Shown: in pieces, positions 1-7,973 of the stretch
How positions within the stretch are numbered: the first letter of the stretch is position 1
How the letters are laid out: every line of letters starts with the position of its first letter
DNA from: Parapontixanthobacter sp963736595
Lineage (GTDB): Bacteria; Pseudomonadota; Alphaproteobacteria; Sphingomonadales; Sphingomonadaceae
Assembly: GCA_963736595.1 (NCBI GenBank)
Contig: CAVTPG010000010.1
Location: 131,320 to 195,319 of the forward strand
Reading direction: 5' to 3'
Length of the DNA stretch: 64,000 nucleotides
Notes under the pieces: generated by a model
The model's input: only the letters and a program-made list of their open reading frames with translations
The model's database searches: none
Told to the model about the DNA's origin: nothing
Translations under genes and position numbers: made by a program

Positions 1-150
1 ATCGATGAATTGCGCGAGCTTCTAAGCGCGTGGCGCGATGCCAAGGCAAGCGCGTGGAAAGCGGTGGTCGATTGGGCCGTGCGCGGTATTCTCGCCATGC
101 TGCTGATCGGTATTGCCGTGAGAATTGGCGTGCCGGAGTTACTCCGATGA
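1..150 (+). CDS. Small DUF6127-like membrane protein of the GTA cluster (3' end only)
   Basis: The last 49 codons of a gene that begins left of the window. The visible part has a charged helix (ELRELLSAWRDAK) followed by one hydrophobic segment (GILAMLLIGIAVRIG) and a short tail. This resembles the DUF6127 family protein that sphingomonad GTA clusters carry between portal and prohead protease; that match is from memory. The stop overlaps the next start as ATGA (147-150), so the two are probably translationally coupled. Function is unknown. With its 5' end missing, identity rests on the tail and the position. Confidence 0.6.
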   Translation: MDELRELLSAWRDAKASAWKAVVDWAVRGILAMLLIGIAVRIGVPELLR

Positions 151-590
151 GCGCGGCGCTGTCGCTGATGCAGCAGCCAAGTGCGGATACGGCCATCCGT
201 TTTGCCGGATATGCCGCCATTTTCGGACGTCCCGATGCTTCGCAGGACGTGATCTTGCCCGGTGCATTCCGGCGCAGTCTGGCCGAACGCCGGGAGCCGT
301 TTCCTGTATTTTGGCAACATCGGCCCGAGCTAAGAATTGGCTGGGTCGACCATATCGCAGAAGACACTCGCGGTTTGCGTGTTATCGCGCGGCTCGACCG
401 ACCGAATAGCCGCGCCGCCAAGATGCTGATGGACAAGTCCATGAACGGCCTCAGCTTCGGCTATCGCGCCCGCAAATTCCGCAACACGGCCACAGGGCGC
501 ATTCTGGCCGATGTCGAATTGTTCGAGATCAGCTTGGTAAGCGAACCATTACACCGCGGCGCACGCGTACATTACATTCTTCGTCCCTGA
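147..590 (+). CDS. HK97-family prohead protease (RcGTA g4-like)
   Basis: 147 residues. Serine protease that matures the procapsid by trimming the N-terminal arm of the major capsid protein. The herpesvirus/HK97 protease pattern is visible: His58 in FWQHRPE, the core serine Ser103 in MNGLSFGYR, and the acidic strand ELFEISLVS (124-132) before the C terminus. An in-frame reading extends upstream to 30, but the ATG at 147 overlaps the preceding stop (ATGA) and gives a protein starting where the family does. It is followed by a 195-base gap and then the capsid gene, the usual GTA order. Confidence 0.88.
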   Translation: MSAALSLMQQPSADTAIRFAGYAAIFGRPDASQDVILPGAFRRSLAERREPFPVFWQHRPELRIGWVDHIAEDTRGLRVIARLDRPNSRAAKMLMDKSMNGLSFGYRARKFRNTATGRILADVELFEISLVSEPLHRGARVHYILRP

Positions 591-785
591 TACGCTGGAT
601 AAACGGCGGAGCGCGGTAGCCCGTTCGGCTCACCGCAGCTGATAAACACATCTAAAATAAGCACCGTCAACGCGAACTTCGATCGCGTGAGCGAGCCATC
701 TGCGCGCCACGAACAGGCGCGCGTCCACCCAGAATATTACTCCACCATAACCACCCCGAAGACCCCCAAGAAAGGCAACTACCCA
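591..785 (+). other. Protease-capsid intergenic leader
   Basis: 195 bases between the protease stop and the chosen capsid start. The capsid reading frame stays open back to 687, but residues encoded there look like untranslated sequence and have no Shine-Dalgarno at 687. An AGAAAGG motif about 10 bases before 786 supports the later start. No promoter could be assigned with confidence. Confidence 0.4.
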
Positions 786-1940
786 ATGGATATTGAAAGC
801 CCAATTATGACCGATCAACTCGACGCCAGCTTCGACATCGTCGCCCGCCAGGACAAGGCCGAAGCCGACATCACTTCGCTTCGCGGCGATGTGGATGACG
901 TCAAATCCCGCCTCGACAAAGTCGCCCGTGCGGCCACTCGCCCTGCTCTTGCTGCAACACCGGCATCCGCCGTCACGGCCACCGAGGAAGTCAAAGGTTT
1001 CGTCAACGGCTATCTGCGCCAAGGGCGAACGACCGAAGTGAAGTCGCTCAGCGGGATCAATCCAGCCGATGGCGGCTATGCCGTTCCGCGTCAGATCGAT
1101 GCCATGATCGCCCGCGAATTGACCGAAATCAGCCCGATCCGCGAACTTGCGCAAGTCGTACAGACCGGCAGCGCGGGTTACCGCAAGCTGGTCACGACCG
1201 GCGGCACGGCTTCCGGCTGGGTTAGCGAAGCCACTGCCCGCCCCGGAACAGACACGCCCAACTTTGCTGAAATCGCTCCGCCAACAGGTGAACTTTACGC
1301 CAATCCGGCAGCAAGTCAGGGGATGCTGGACGATACCGGCTTCGATCTGGAAAGCTGGCTGGCCAGCGAAATCGCAATGGAATTTGCCCGCGCAGAAGGC
1401 GCTGCTTTCGTGAACGGTTCGGGCATCGACCAGCCCGAGGGCTTCCTGACCGCTCCTGCTTCGACTGCAGAAGACGGCGTCCGCGCATTCGGCACTTTGC
1501 AATATGTCGGATCGGGTGATGCGGACGGCTTCGACAGTGCGCCCGATGCGCGCTTGATCGATCTGGTTCACACGATGAAGTCGGGTCATCGCCAAGGCGC
1601 TAGCTTCGTCATGAACTCCGCCACTCTGGCAGAGGTGCGCAAGCTGAAAACCGCCGATGGGGCATTCCTGTGGCAGCCGGGTCTGGTCGAGGGCCAGCCC
1701 GATCGCCTGCTCGGCTATCCCGTCGTCGAAGCCGAAGATATGCCCGATATTGCCGGTGGCGCATTCCCCATCGCGTTCGGCAATTTCCGTCACGGCTATC
1801 TGATTACGGAACGCAACGCGACGCAGATCCTGCGCGATCCATTCACGAACAAGCCGTTCGTCCACTTCTACGCCACGAAGCGGGTAGGCGGTCAGGTGCT
1901 CGATAGCGCAGCGATCAAGCTGCTCAAGATCGAAGCCTAA
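786..1940 (+). CDS. Phage/GTA major capsid protein, HK97 fold (RcGTA g5-like)
   Basis: 384 residues. Forms the capsid shell. Residues 1 to about 75 are a charged helical arm (QDKAEADITSLRGDVDDVKSRLDKV is split here by residues 22-46) acting as a delta/scaffold domain removed by the prohead protease; the mature capsid probably starts near residues 80-90, before the GGYAVP segment. The body has the family landmarks PIRELAQVV, GWVSE, GAAFVNGSG and QPEGFL, and a C-terminal AIKLLKIEA. Start 786 is chosen for the AGAAAGG ribosome-binding site. A strong terminator follows directly. Confidence 0.93.
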   Translation: MDIESPIMTDQLDASFDIVARQDKAEADITSLRGDVDDVKSRLDKVARAATRPALAATPASAVTATEEVKGFVNGYLRQGRTTEVKSLSGINPADGGYAVPRQIDAMIARELTEISPIRELAQVVQTGSAGYRKLVTTGGTASGWVSEATARPGTDTPNFAEIAPPTGELYANPAASQGMLDDTGFDLESWLASEIAMEFARAEGAAFVNGSGIDQPEGFLTAPASTAEDGVRAFGTLQYVGSGDADGFDSAPDARLIDLVHTMKSGHRQGASFVMNSATLAEVRKLKTADGAFLWQPGLVEGQPDRLLGYPVVEAEDMPDIAGGAFPIAFGNFRHGYLITERNATQILRDPFTNKPFVHFYATKRVGGQVLDSAAIKLLKIEA

Positions 1941-1950
1941 GTCTCCCCCT

Positions 1951-1981
1951 TGCCTGCCGGAGTTCCCCTGTCCGGCGGGCA
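1951..1981 (+). other. Imperfect hairpin just after the capsid stop
   Basis: TGCCTGCCGG (1951-1960) can pair with CCGGCGGGCA (1972-1981) with one G-T wobble and an 11-base loop. There is no T-run, so it is not a terminator by itself. It might protect the capsid mRNA 3' end or assist the terminator downstream. Confidence 0.4.
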
Positions 1982-1987
1982 CCTTCG

Positions 1988-2049
1988 GCGCCTGCACCGC
2001 TCCCTCCGTTTTTCACTAGCGGACATGAGGGCGTGCAGGCGCATTTTTT
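1988..2049 (+). terminator. Intrinsic terminator between capsid and connector genes
   Basis: GCGCCTGCAC (1988-1997) pairs perfectly with GTGCAGGCGC (2033-2042). The stem continues almost in register through CCCTC (2002-2006) and GAGGG (2027-2031), and six T residues follow (2044-2049). It sits inside the GTA operon, so it probably attenuates transcription so that capsid is made in excess over connector and tail proteins. That role is inferred. Confidence 0.75.
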
Positions 2050-2092
2050 CCCGATCGCTCATCGTAGCGACGAATTTTGAAGGGAGACGCCC

Positions 2093-2638
2093 ATGAATCG
2101 GGCTTTTGTCGTGTCGCCCGATTTTGGCGGCAACCCACTTGCAGATTTAAAACAATGGCTGTCGATCAGTTCGAGCGCGCAGGATGATGTGCTCGAAGCC
2201 ATGCTGCGCGCTGCAGCGGATATGTGCGAAACGTTCACCGGCCGGATGCCTTTGACTGCCTTTTGCGACGAAATGATTACTGCTTCCACAACCTGGTCGC
2301 GGCTTGGCACCAGGCCGGTAACCAATTTCACTGAAGTTTCGACCGTCGGGATTTCCGGCAATAAAAAAATGTTGGCCAACGACACCTACGAAACACAAAT
2401 CGGAGCGGATGGTACCGGCGCGATTAAGCTCCTCAAGATGCCGGAATACAACCGTGTCTCGGTCCGGTTTACTGCCGGAGTTGCCGATAGCTGGCACCAG
2501 CTCGACAGCGCACTGAAACAAGGCATCATCAGGCTGGCCGGTCATTACTATCGTGAGCGCGATGAAGGTTCGGCAAGGTCACCGCCTGCTTCGGTCGCGG
2601 CCCTGTGGCGGCCTTATCGCCGGATGCGGTTGATATGA
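2093..2638 (+). CDS. Head-tail connector (adaptor) protein, RcGTA g6-like
   Basis: 181 residues. Forms the ring under the portal that links head and tail. The N-terminal helices (DLKQWLSISSSAQDDVLEAM, AAADMCETFTGR) are the hallmark of the gp6/YqbG-like adaptor fold. The middle is beta-rich (KLLKMPEYNRVSVRFTAG) and the C terminus is a helix with a basic tail (HYYRERDEG, WRPYRRMRLI). The stop overlaps the next start as ATGA (2635-2638). Confidence 0.85.
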   Translation: MNRAFVVSPDFGGNPLADLKQWLSISSSAQDDVLEAMLRAAADMCETFTGRMPLTAFCDEMITASTTWSRLGTRPVTNFTEVSTVGISGNKKMLANDTYETQIGADGTGAIKLLKMPEYNRVSVRFTAGVADSWHQLDSALKQGIIRLAGHYYRERDEGSARSPPASVAALWRPYRRMRLI

Positions 2639-2808
2639 TCCGCGCATCGGCAGGTGAAACCCGTTCCAATCTGGTCCGCACCTTATCCGCAAAGGCAGCC
2701 ACGCTGGCCATAGCGCGCGCTGAAATGCGGCTGCGGGCGCGCAAACGCGATGCACGGCGCTGGCGCTCTGCGCGATTGTTATGGCCGCTTTTCAAAGGTG
2801 AGATTTGA
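2635..2808 (+). CDS. Small basic protein in the head-stopper (g7) position
   Basis: 57 residues, extremely Arg-rich (MRLRARKRDARRWR), largely predicted helical. The start overlaps the g6 stop (ATGA), and the stop is 2 bases before the next ATG, so translation by coupling is plausible. In RcGTA this slot holds g7, the stopper protein of roughly twice this length. This protein is too short and too basic to be a normal stopper. It could be a degenerate copy, a lineage-specific replacement, or a spurious reading frame. I do not recognise a family. Confidence 0.5.
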   Translation: MIRASAGETRSNLVRTLSAKAATLAIARAEMRLRARKRDARRWRSARLLWPLFKGEI

Positions 2809-2810
2809 GC

Positions 2811-3209
2811 ATGGAAAGCGAACTTCGCGCACATCTGATCGCATGGTTGCGCAGCGATCCCACGCTATCCTCCAGCATCAACGCGATCGAAGAGGAAAGC
2901 CCAGTTCAAGCCAGCGCGCCTTGGGTCGGGATCGCCGCCAGCGCCAGCACCGACTGGAGCCACAAAAGCGGGGTCGGGCGGGAAGTCCGCGTGGCTCTGG
3001 AGCTGGTCGATCGCGGCGACGATGCCAATGCAACCGGAATGCTGGCCAGCGCCATCGAACGCCGCATCGCGACCATGATGGACGATGATGCGCCGTTCCA
3101 GCTGGTCGCCTCGCAATTTCTTCGCAGCAGAGCGGAGCGCCGCCCTCGCGGCCTTCGTGCCGTGCTGCTGGAATACCGCTTTCGCGTGCTGGCACGCGCC
3201 GCCGTTTAG
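2811..3209 (+). CDS. DUF3168 tail terminator/completion protein (RcGTA g8-like)
   Basis: 132 residues. DUF3168 proteins cap the head-proximal end of the tail tube. Seen here: N-terminal helix (ELRAHLIAWLRSDPTL), a central strand-rich segment with the typical STDWS and VALELVDRGDD stretches, and a C-terminal strand RAVLLEYRFRVLA. A TTG at 2805 would add two residues, but the AAAGGTGAG at about 2794-2802 is better spaced for the ATG at 2811. A 63-base gap separates it from the tail tube gene. Confidence 0.82.
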   Translation: MESELRAHLIAWLRSDPTLSSSINAIEEESPVQASAPWVGIAASASTDWSHKSGVGREVRVALELVDRGDDANATGMLASAIERRIATMMDDDAPFQLVASQFLRSRAERRPRGLRAVLLEYRFRVLARAAV

Positions 3210-3272
3210 CGCGCCTTCACGCACCATCCAGTCGCGCAACACCCCTTTGTCCAATTTATTCAGGAGATTACC

Positions 3273-3692
3273 ATGACCGCGCAGAAAGGCTCAGCCTTCC
3301 TTCTTAAAATCAGCGACGGCACTCAGCCCGCTGGCGACCCGCCCGTTTATGAAACGGTGGCCGGGCTTCGCACCACGCAAATGTCGATCAATGGCGACAC
3401 TGTCGTTGTCACGCACAAGGAATCGGGCGGTTGGCGCGATTTGCTTTCGGGCGCTGGCACCCGCTCGGTTTCCGTCAGCGCCAGCGGCATTTTCCTCGGC
3501 AGCGACGCAGAGAACGCAATGCGCGGCCATGCGCTGGCTGGGACGCTTGCCGATTATGAATTGTCGTTTGAAGATGGCGAGCGGATGCGCGGCCAGTTTC
3601 TGATCCAGCGCCTCGATTACGCAGGCGACTTTAACGGCGAGCGCAACTATTCGCTGAGCCTCGAAAGCTCCGGCGTGGTTGCACCCGCATGA
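3273..3692 (+). CDS. Phage major tail (tail tube) protein, TP901-1 type (RcGTA g9-like)
   Basis: 139 residues. Builds the stacked rings of the tail tube. The family pattern is clear: an N-terminal KGSAFLLKI strand, the VAGLRTTQMSINGDTVVVTHKE-like region (residues about 28-50), VSVSASGIFLG, and a C-terminal YSLSLESSGVV strand. The Shine-Dalgarno CAGGAG lies at 3260-3265. Its stop overlaps the next gene start as ATGA (3689-3692). Confidence 0.88.
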   Translation: MTAQKGSAFLLKISDGTQPAGDPPVYETVAGLRTTQMSINGDTVVVTHKESGGWRDLLSGAGTRSVSVSASGIFLGSDAENAMRGHALAGTLADYELSFEDGERMRGQFLIQRLDYAGDFNGERNYSLSLESSGVVAPA

Positions 3693-4015
3693 ACGAGCTA
3701 GGCGCGAAGCCGCCCACCGCCATGCGCGGCGAAGCGCATTTGCGGATCGAGGGGCGTGACTGTCTTTTGCGACCAAGTTTCGATGCGCTGATCCGGGCCG
3801 AAGAAGAGCTTGGCTCGCTATTCGCCTTGGTTGAACGTGCGGGTGACGGACAGCTACGCCTGGCCGAAATGACGGCGCTATTCTGGCATTGCTTGCTTGA
3901 TCACGCGACCATCAGCCGCGAGCAAGTCGGGCGAGCGGTCATGCAAATGGGCATGGCGAAAGCTGCCAAACCGCTGCGCGCCATTCTGGGCCAGATTTTG
4001 CAAGGGCCGGGGTGA
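3689..4015 (+). CDS. GTA family gp10 protein (tail assembly)
   Basis: 108 residues. Matches the pattern of RcGTA g10, a small protein between tail tube and tape measure, probably the first part of a split tail-assembly chaperone. Landmarks: EAHLRIEGRDCLLRPSFDAL, where the FDAL helix and the following EEELGSL are typical, and a C-terminal helical domain with FWHCLL. Both ends overlap neighbours by four bases (ATGA upstream, GTGA downstream), which indicates tight translational coupling. Confidence 0.8.
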   Translation: MNELGAKPPTAMRGEAHLRIEGRDCLLRPSFDALIRAEEELGSLFALVERAGDGQLRLAEMTALFWHCLLDHATISREQVGRAVMQMGMAKAAKPLRAILGQILQGPG

Positions 4016-4209
4016 AGGACAGCTTCGCCAGCCTGACACGGCAATGCGCAATTGTCGCAATACAACAGCTTGGCTGGTCACCCGCAGACTTCTGGAACGC
4101 AACGCCTGCGGAACTGATCCTGGCACTTGGACCCGTCAATGCCGGTGACGCACCGCCAAGCCGCAGCCAGATCGAAGACATGATGGAGAGGGATCGCAAT
4201 GGACGATGA
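4012..4209 (+). CDS. Phage tail assembly chaperone (small, TIGR02216-like)
   Basis: 65 residues starting with GTG, which overlaps the gp10 stop (GTGA). The core LGWSPADFWNATPAEL is the typical sequence of the roughly 60-70 residue chaperone found next to the tape measure gene in GTA clusters. With gp10 it probably coats the tape measure before tail tube assembly, as gpG/gpGT do in lambda. It ends 11 bases inside the next gene. Confidence 0.82.
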   Translation: MKDSFASLTRQCAIVAIQQLGWSPADFWNATPAELILALGPVNAGDAPPSRSQIEDMMERDRNGR

Positions 4210-4777
4210 CATCGACAATCTGCTCGTAGAAATACGTGCGGACACCAAGGGATTTTCGGCAGACATTGCCGATATGCGCAGTCAATTCGACAAGACGGTA
4301 ATCGACGGCTTTGCTTCGGCTGGCGACGTGCTGGAAAAGAGCCTGTTGTCCGCCGTGCGCAAAGGCAGCTTGAGCTTTAAGGATTTGAAACAGGCAGCAT
4401 TCTCCGCAATCGATCAGATCGCCAGCCAAGCGCTAAAGTTGGGCATGGATGCCTTGATTGGCGGCGGCGGCAAGGGTCAGGATGGCGGCCTTGGCTCTTT
4501 GATTAGCGGCGGTATCGGCGCGTTATTCGGCCTGCCCGGTCGCGCGACGGGCGGTAATGTCTCTCCGGGCCGCCCGTTTCTGGTGGGCGAGCGCGGACCC
4601 GAACTGTTCGTGCCGACCAGTGCAGGGCGCGTGGAAACCGGCCAATCCTCCGGCGGAGGAAAACGCGACGTGCGGGTTGCCATCAATCTTGCCGCTCCGC
4701 GCGGAACCGACGCACCAGCCGCCCTGCAACGCAGTTCACGGCAAGTCGCCAGCGCGATCACTCGCGCGCTGCGTTAG
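4199..4777 (+). CDS. Short tail tape measure protein (RcGTA g11-like)
   Basis: 192 residues, very short for a tape measure, as expected for the short GTA tail. Residues 1-75 are alpha-helical (DDIDNLLVEIRADTKGF, MRSQFDKTV, LSFKDLKQAAFSAID). A Gly-rich hydrophobic stretch follows (about 80-115), then the conserved RATGGNVSPGRPFLVGERGPE segment (split by residues 117-137) and a Ser/Arg-rich tail. The GERGPELF motif is widespread in tape measure C termini. The start lies within the end of the chaperone gene. Confidence 0.85.
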   Translation: MDDDIDNLLVEIRADTKGFSADIADMRSQFDKTVIDGFASAGDVLEKSLLSAVRKGSLSFKDLKQAAFSAIDQIASQALKLGMDALIGGGGKGQDGGLGSLISGGIGALFGLPGRATGGNVSPGRPFLVGERGPELFVPTSAGRVETGQSSGGGKRDVRVAINLAAPRGTDAPAALQRSSRQVASAITRALR

Positions 4778-4851
4778 CTTTTCGCTTCCAGCAGAGGCCG
4801 CTTTGGCCGCTACTTCATCGCGACACTGCAAAAACACTAAGGAAACAGCTC

Positions 4852-7161
4852 ATGGCATTCTGGCTTGCGCAAGATCGCAACGGGCAGGATTTCGACTATC
4901 TCCAGCGGTTCGACCCGCGTTTCTGGACGGTCAATTTTCCGCGCCCGATGATGGCGAGTGTCATCGATACCTCGGCCGACGCGCTGCGCGTGGATTGCGA
5001 GTTTCATCATGCAGGTGAGCTGGCCGGGTTGATTTGGGACAGCGAAGATACGCTTGATCACCCGCTGCTCGCCTACGAGACCAGCCGCGATTACAGCCGC
5101 ACATCTTTGCAGTTCCGTTGGCGTTCGGGCGGCATCGTTCCGCTCGATGCGCCCAATGGGCCGACGCTGACCATCGAAGGTCGCGATGCCAGCGGTGCGC
5201 CGCGCAGCTGGTATGTCCGGCTATGGAATTATGCCGCAGGATCGCCGGAAGATGCGGTCATCACGCTGCCGTTTTCCGACTTGCAATCAGGCTTTGGCTT
5301 GCCCGGCGAGCCGATCCATTCCGCCGATATCGACCGGATGTTCATCTCGCTTGCACCGATTGGCTATGTGCCGAACGGCACTGCGCCGCTGGCGTCCCGT
5401 GTAGATGGCTGGGCCGAGCTGACGGACATTGTGTGCGAGGGTCATCGCGCCATGTTGAAGATCGGCGATGTGCTTCTGTCCGATCATGGTGAGCAGCTTG
5501 CCACCGCTTACGATGATGCCTTTAATCAGACGCCCACACGGCTGGTGCGCGCGGCGCGCGGATTGGGCTATCGCGGGCGCATCTTGCATTATGTCGGCAT
5601 GAGCCATTTTTTCCGGTTGGTTCCGGGAGAAGGGCGCTTGCTGGCGGCTGCTGATGGCACATTATGCGAACCCGCGCGCCGCTGGCATGAACGGTTTTTC
5701 GCAGAGTGCGCCGCGCGCGGATATGACGCGATTGCCTCGCTGTCTTACGAACTGTTTGCGGCACATTGTCCCGACCTCTGGCAGCAACGCGCCTTTGATG
5801 GCACGCCCGGCCGCACCGGATGGGAGCCGCCCAGTGCCTTGCTTTCTCCTGCCAATACCCAAGCAATGGCTTGGCTGCAGGCCGTTGCAGGCAAGTTCGT
5901 CGATTTGATGGAAGGGGCCGGATTGCCGGTCATTTTTCAGGTCGGTGAGCCATGGTGGTGGTTGATGCCGGACAACAGCCCGTGCCTGTATGATGACGTG
6001 GCCAAGGCATATTTCGGTGGCAATCCGCCGCAGATTTCCGATCTGACACAGCCCCTGAATAACAACCAAACCGATTTACTCGATCAGGCTGGCGCGCTGC
6101 TCGCCCAATCGACCCTGGATCTGGCGCAAGCGGCGCGTGACGCGGCAAACGGTCCGGCGGAAATAATGTTGCTGGCGTTTACGCCCACAATTTTCGGTGC
6201 AGGGATGCCGGAACTGGCGCGAGCGAATTTGCCAATCGGGTGGGCATGGCCGGCCTTCGACCGCCTGCAACTCGAAGATTATGACTGGCTGACCGAAGGC
6301 GCAGATGCGCAGCGACGCGCAGCCTACGACGCCGTCGATCAGCGGCTCGGCTATCCACGCGACCGGCAGGACTACCTGTCTGGTTTCGTTCTGCGAGCCG
6401 AGGACGCCGAAGAATACTGGCCGCGCATCGATGACGGGCTTGATGAAGCGCGGGTGCGCGGCGTGTCGCAACGTTTTGTTTGGGCGCTGCCGCAAGTGGC
6501 GCGCGATGGTTACACCCGCTTGCCGCGGGCAAGGGAGGACGATGTGCAAGCATTCGACGATGTACTTTACCCGCTAACGCTGGGCCGCGATGTTGCGGTC
6601 AGCCCGGAATTTTCGACTTCGGTTGCCGTAACAGCTTCAGGTCATGAGCGCCGCAACGCGCTTTGGTCGGACGCGCGTCTCAGCTTCGATGTGGGGCCTG
6701 GCATTCGGTCGGAAGAAGAGCTTGGTATTTTACTCCAGTTTTTCCGTGCGCGACATGGCCCTGCAACCGGATTTCGCTTGCGTGATCCGTTCGATTTCTC
6801 GTCCGCCGGCATGGTCGATACGCCCACGGCAACCGATCAGGTCATCGGCACAGCAGACGGTGTGCAATCGACCTTCGCCTTGCGCAAGAATTACGGCCCA
6901 CAGGTGCGCTTTGTTACCCGGCCTGACATCGCTACGATTCGAGTCAGCATCGACAATGTCGAAACATCGGCATGGGCTTACGAGGCTGGAGGTAAGGTCG
7001 CACTGAACGATCCGCCAGCAAACGGCGCGGTCGTGCAAGCCGGATTCCTCTTCGACGTACCGGTGCGCTTTGCCGAGGACCGCCTCGACATCAACAGCGT
7101 GTCGTTTGCCGCCGGAGAGGCTCCATCGGTTCCGCTAATCGAAATACGCGAGGCATCATGA
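4852..7161 (+). CDS. Distal tail protein: large N-terminal extension fused to DUF2460 (RcGTA g12-like)
   Basis: 769 residues. The last 200 or so residues (from about 562: YPLTLGRDVAVSPEFST, ERRNALWSDARLSFDVG, FRARHGPATGFRLRDP) are a DUF2460 domain, the equivalent of the roughly 210-residue RcGTA g12 distal tail ring. Residues 1-220 look beta-rich (HHAGELAGLIWDSED, FQFRW-like strands). Residues 225-540 look like an alpha/beta barrel (ILHYVGMSHFF, FFAECAARGYDAIASLSYE, GLPVIFQVGEPWWW). Sphingomonad clusters often have this long form, which is annotated as a tail protein with TIM-barrel domain. Glu in GEPWWW would be a candidate catalytic or sugar-contact residue. AAGGAAAC precedes the ATG. Confidence 0.82.
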   Translation: MAFWLAQDRNGQDFDYLQRFDPRFWTVNFPRPMMASVIDTSADALRVDCEFHHAGELAGLIWDSEDTLDHPLLAYETSRDYSRTSLQFRWRSGGIVPLDAPNGPTLTIEGRDASGAPRSWYVRLWNYAAGSPEDAVITLPFSDLQSGFGLPGEPIHSADIDRMFISLAPIGYVPNGTAPLASRVDGWAELTDIVCEGHRAMLKIGDVLLSDHGEQLATAYDDAFNQTPTRLVRAARGLGYRGRILHYVGMSHFFRLVPGEGRLLAAADGTLCEPARRWHERFFAECAARGYDAIASLSYELFAAHCPDLWQQRAFDGTPGRTGWEPPSALLSPANTQAMAWLQAVAGKFVDLMEGAGLPVIFQVGEPWWWLMPDNSPCLYDDVAKAYFGGNPPQISDLTQPLNNNQTDLLDQAGALLAQSTLDLAQAARDAANGPAEIMLLAFTPTIFGAGMPELARANLPIGWAWPAFDRLQLEDYDWLTEGADAQRRAAYDAVDQRLGYPRDRQDYLSGFVLRAEDAEEYWPRIDDGLDEARVRGVSQRFVWALPQVARDGYTRLPRAREDDVQAFDDVLYPLTLGRDVAVSPEFSTSVAVTASGHERRNALWSDARLSFDVGPGIRSEEELGILLQFFRARHGPATGFRLRDPFDFSSAGMVDTPTATDQVIGTADGVQSTFALRKNYGPQVRFVTRPDIATIRVSIDNVETSAWAYEAGGKVALNDPPANGAVVQAGFLFDVPVRFAEDRLDINSVSFAAGEAPSVPLIEIREAS

Positions 7162-7973
7162 GCCGCGTATTCTTTCGCAAAGAGTTGGAGAACGTCGCCA
7201 GTTTCTGGCGAATATTCCGGCGCGATGGCATCGCGCTTGCCTTCACCACCCATGACCGGGATTTGTGGTTTGATGGACTGCTTCATCGCGCAGCGCCCGG
7301 AATGCTGCCATCCGCAATCCGCCGCAGTGCGGACTTGTCGGATGATGGTGCGGACATCTCCGGAGCCTTGTCGCACGATACCATTGCCAGCGAAGACCTG
7401 GCTTTGGGCCGCTTCGATCAGGCGCGGATTGTCGTGGGTGCGGTGGATTGGGACAATCTCGATCGCCTCATTCTGTATGTCGGAGAGATCGGCGCCGTTA
7501 CCAAAGACGCCGTGCAATTTTCAGCTCAGCTTCGCTCGGCCAAAGCAGCCCTCGATGTCGATCCGATACCGCGCAGCAGCCCATCGTGCCGGGCAAAATT
7601 TTGCGATGATATGTGCACCTTGTCAGCGCGGAAATTCACCCATGAGACTACCATCCAGTCGGTCGATTTCGATTACAACAGCGTGGGCATTACTGGCGTT
7701 ACACTGGATGATTATCGCTTTGGCGAACTGCGGTGGATCGACGGGCCGCAGACCGGCATCACGATGGCGATCCGTTCCGTTCAATCGGGCGCGTTTGTAC
7801 TGGATCGCCAGCTCGATCCGGCCACGGCCATCGGTTTGCGCGTGCAATTGCGAGAAGGCTGCGATCACCGGCTGGAAACCTGTGCTACACGCTTTAACAA
7901 CGCAATCAACTTTCAGGGCGAGCCGTTTCTGCCAGGTAACGATCTGCTGGCCCAATACCCCGTGGCAAAGTGA
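7158..7973 (+). CDS. DUF2163 / phage BR0599 tail hub protein (RcGTA g13-like)
   Basis: 271 residues. The hub protein sits below the distal tail ring; in RcGTA it carries an iron-sulfur-type cysteine cluster. The DUF2163 N terminus is clear (FWRIFRRDGIALAFTTHDRDL). The C-terminal domain contains four well-spaced cysteines in SPSCRAKFCDDMCTLS and again REGCDHRLETCATRFNN, the BR0599 signature. The ATG overlaps the g12 stop, and the stop overlaps the g14 GTG start. Confidence 0.87.
   Translation: MSRVFFRKELENVASFWRIFRRDGIALAFTTHDRDLWFDGLLHRAAPGMLPSAIRRSADLSDDGADISGALSHDTIASEDLALGRFDQARIVVGAVDWDNLDRLILYVGEIGAVTKDAVQFSAQLRSAKAALDVDPIPRSSPSCRAKFCDDMCTLSARKFTHETTIQSVDFDYNSVGITGVTLDDYRFGELRWIDGPQTGITMAIRSVQSGAFVLDRQLDPATAIGLRVQLREGCDHRLETCATRFNNAINFQGEPFLPGNDLLAQYPVAK

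Noticed and set aside
630..1997. Long minus-strand reading frame (455 codons) opposite the capsid gene
   Set aside because: It lies wholly antisense to an obvious capsid gene, its protein has no recognisable domain, and high GC codon use readily opens such frames.
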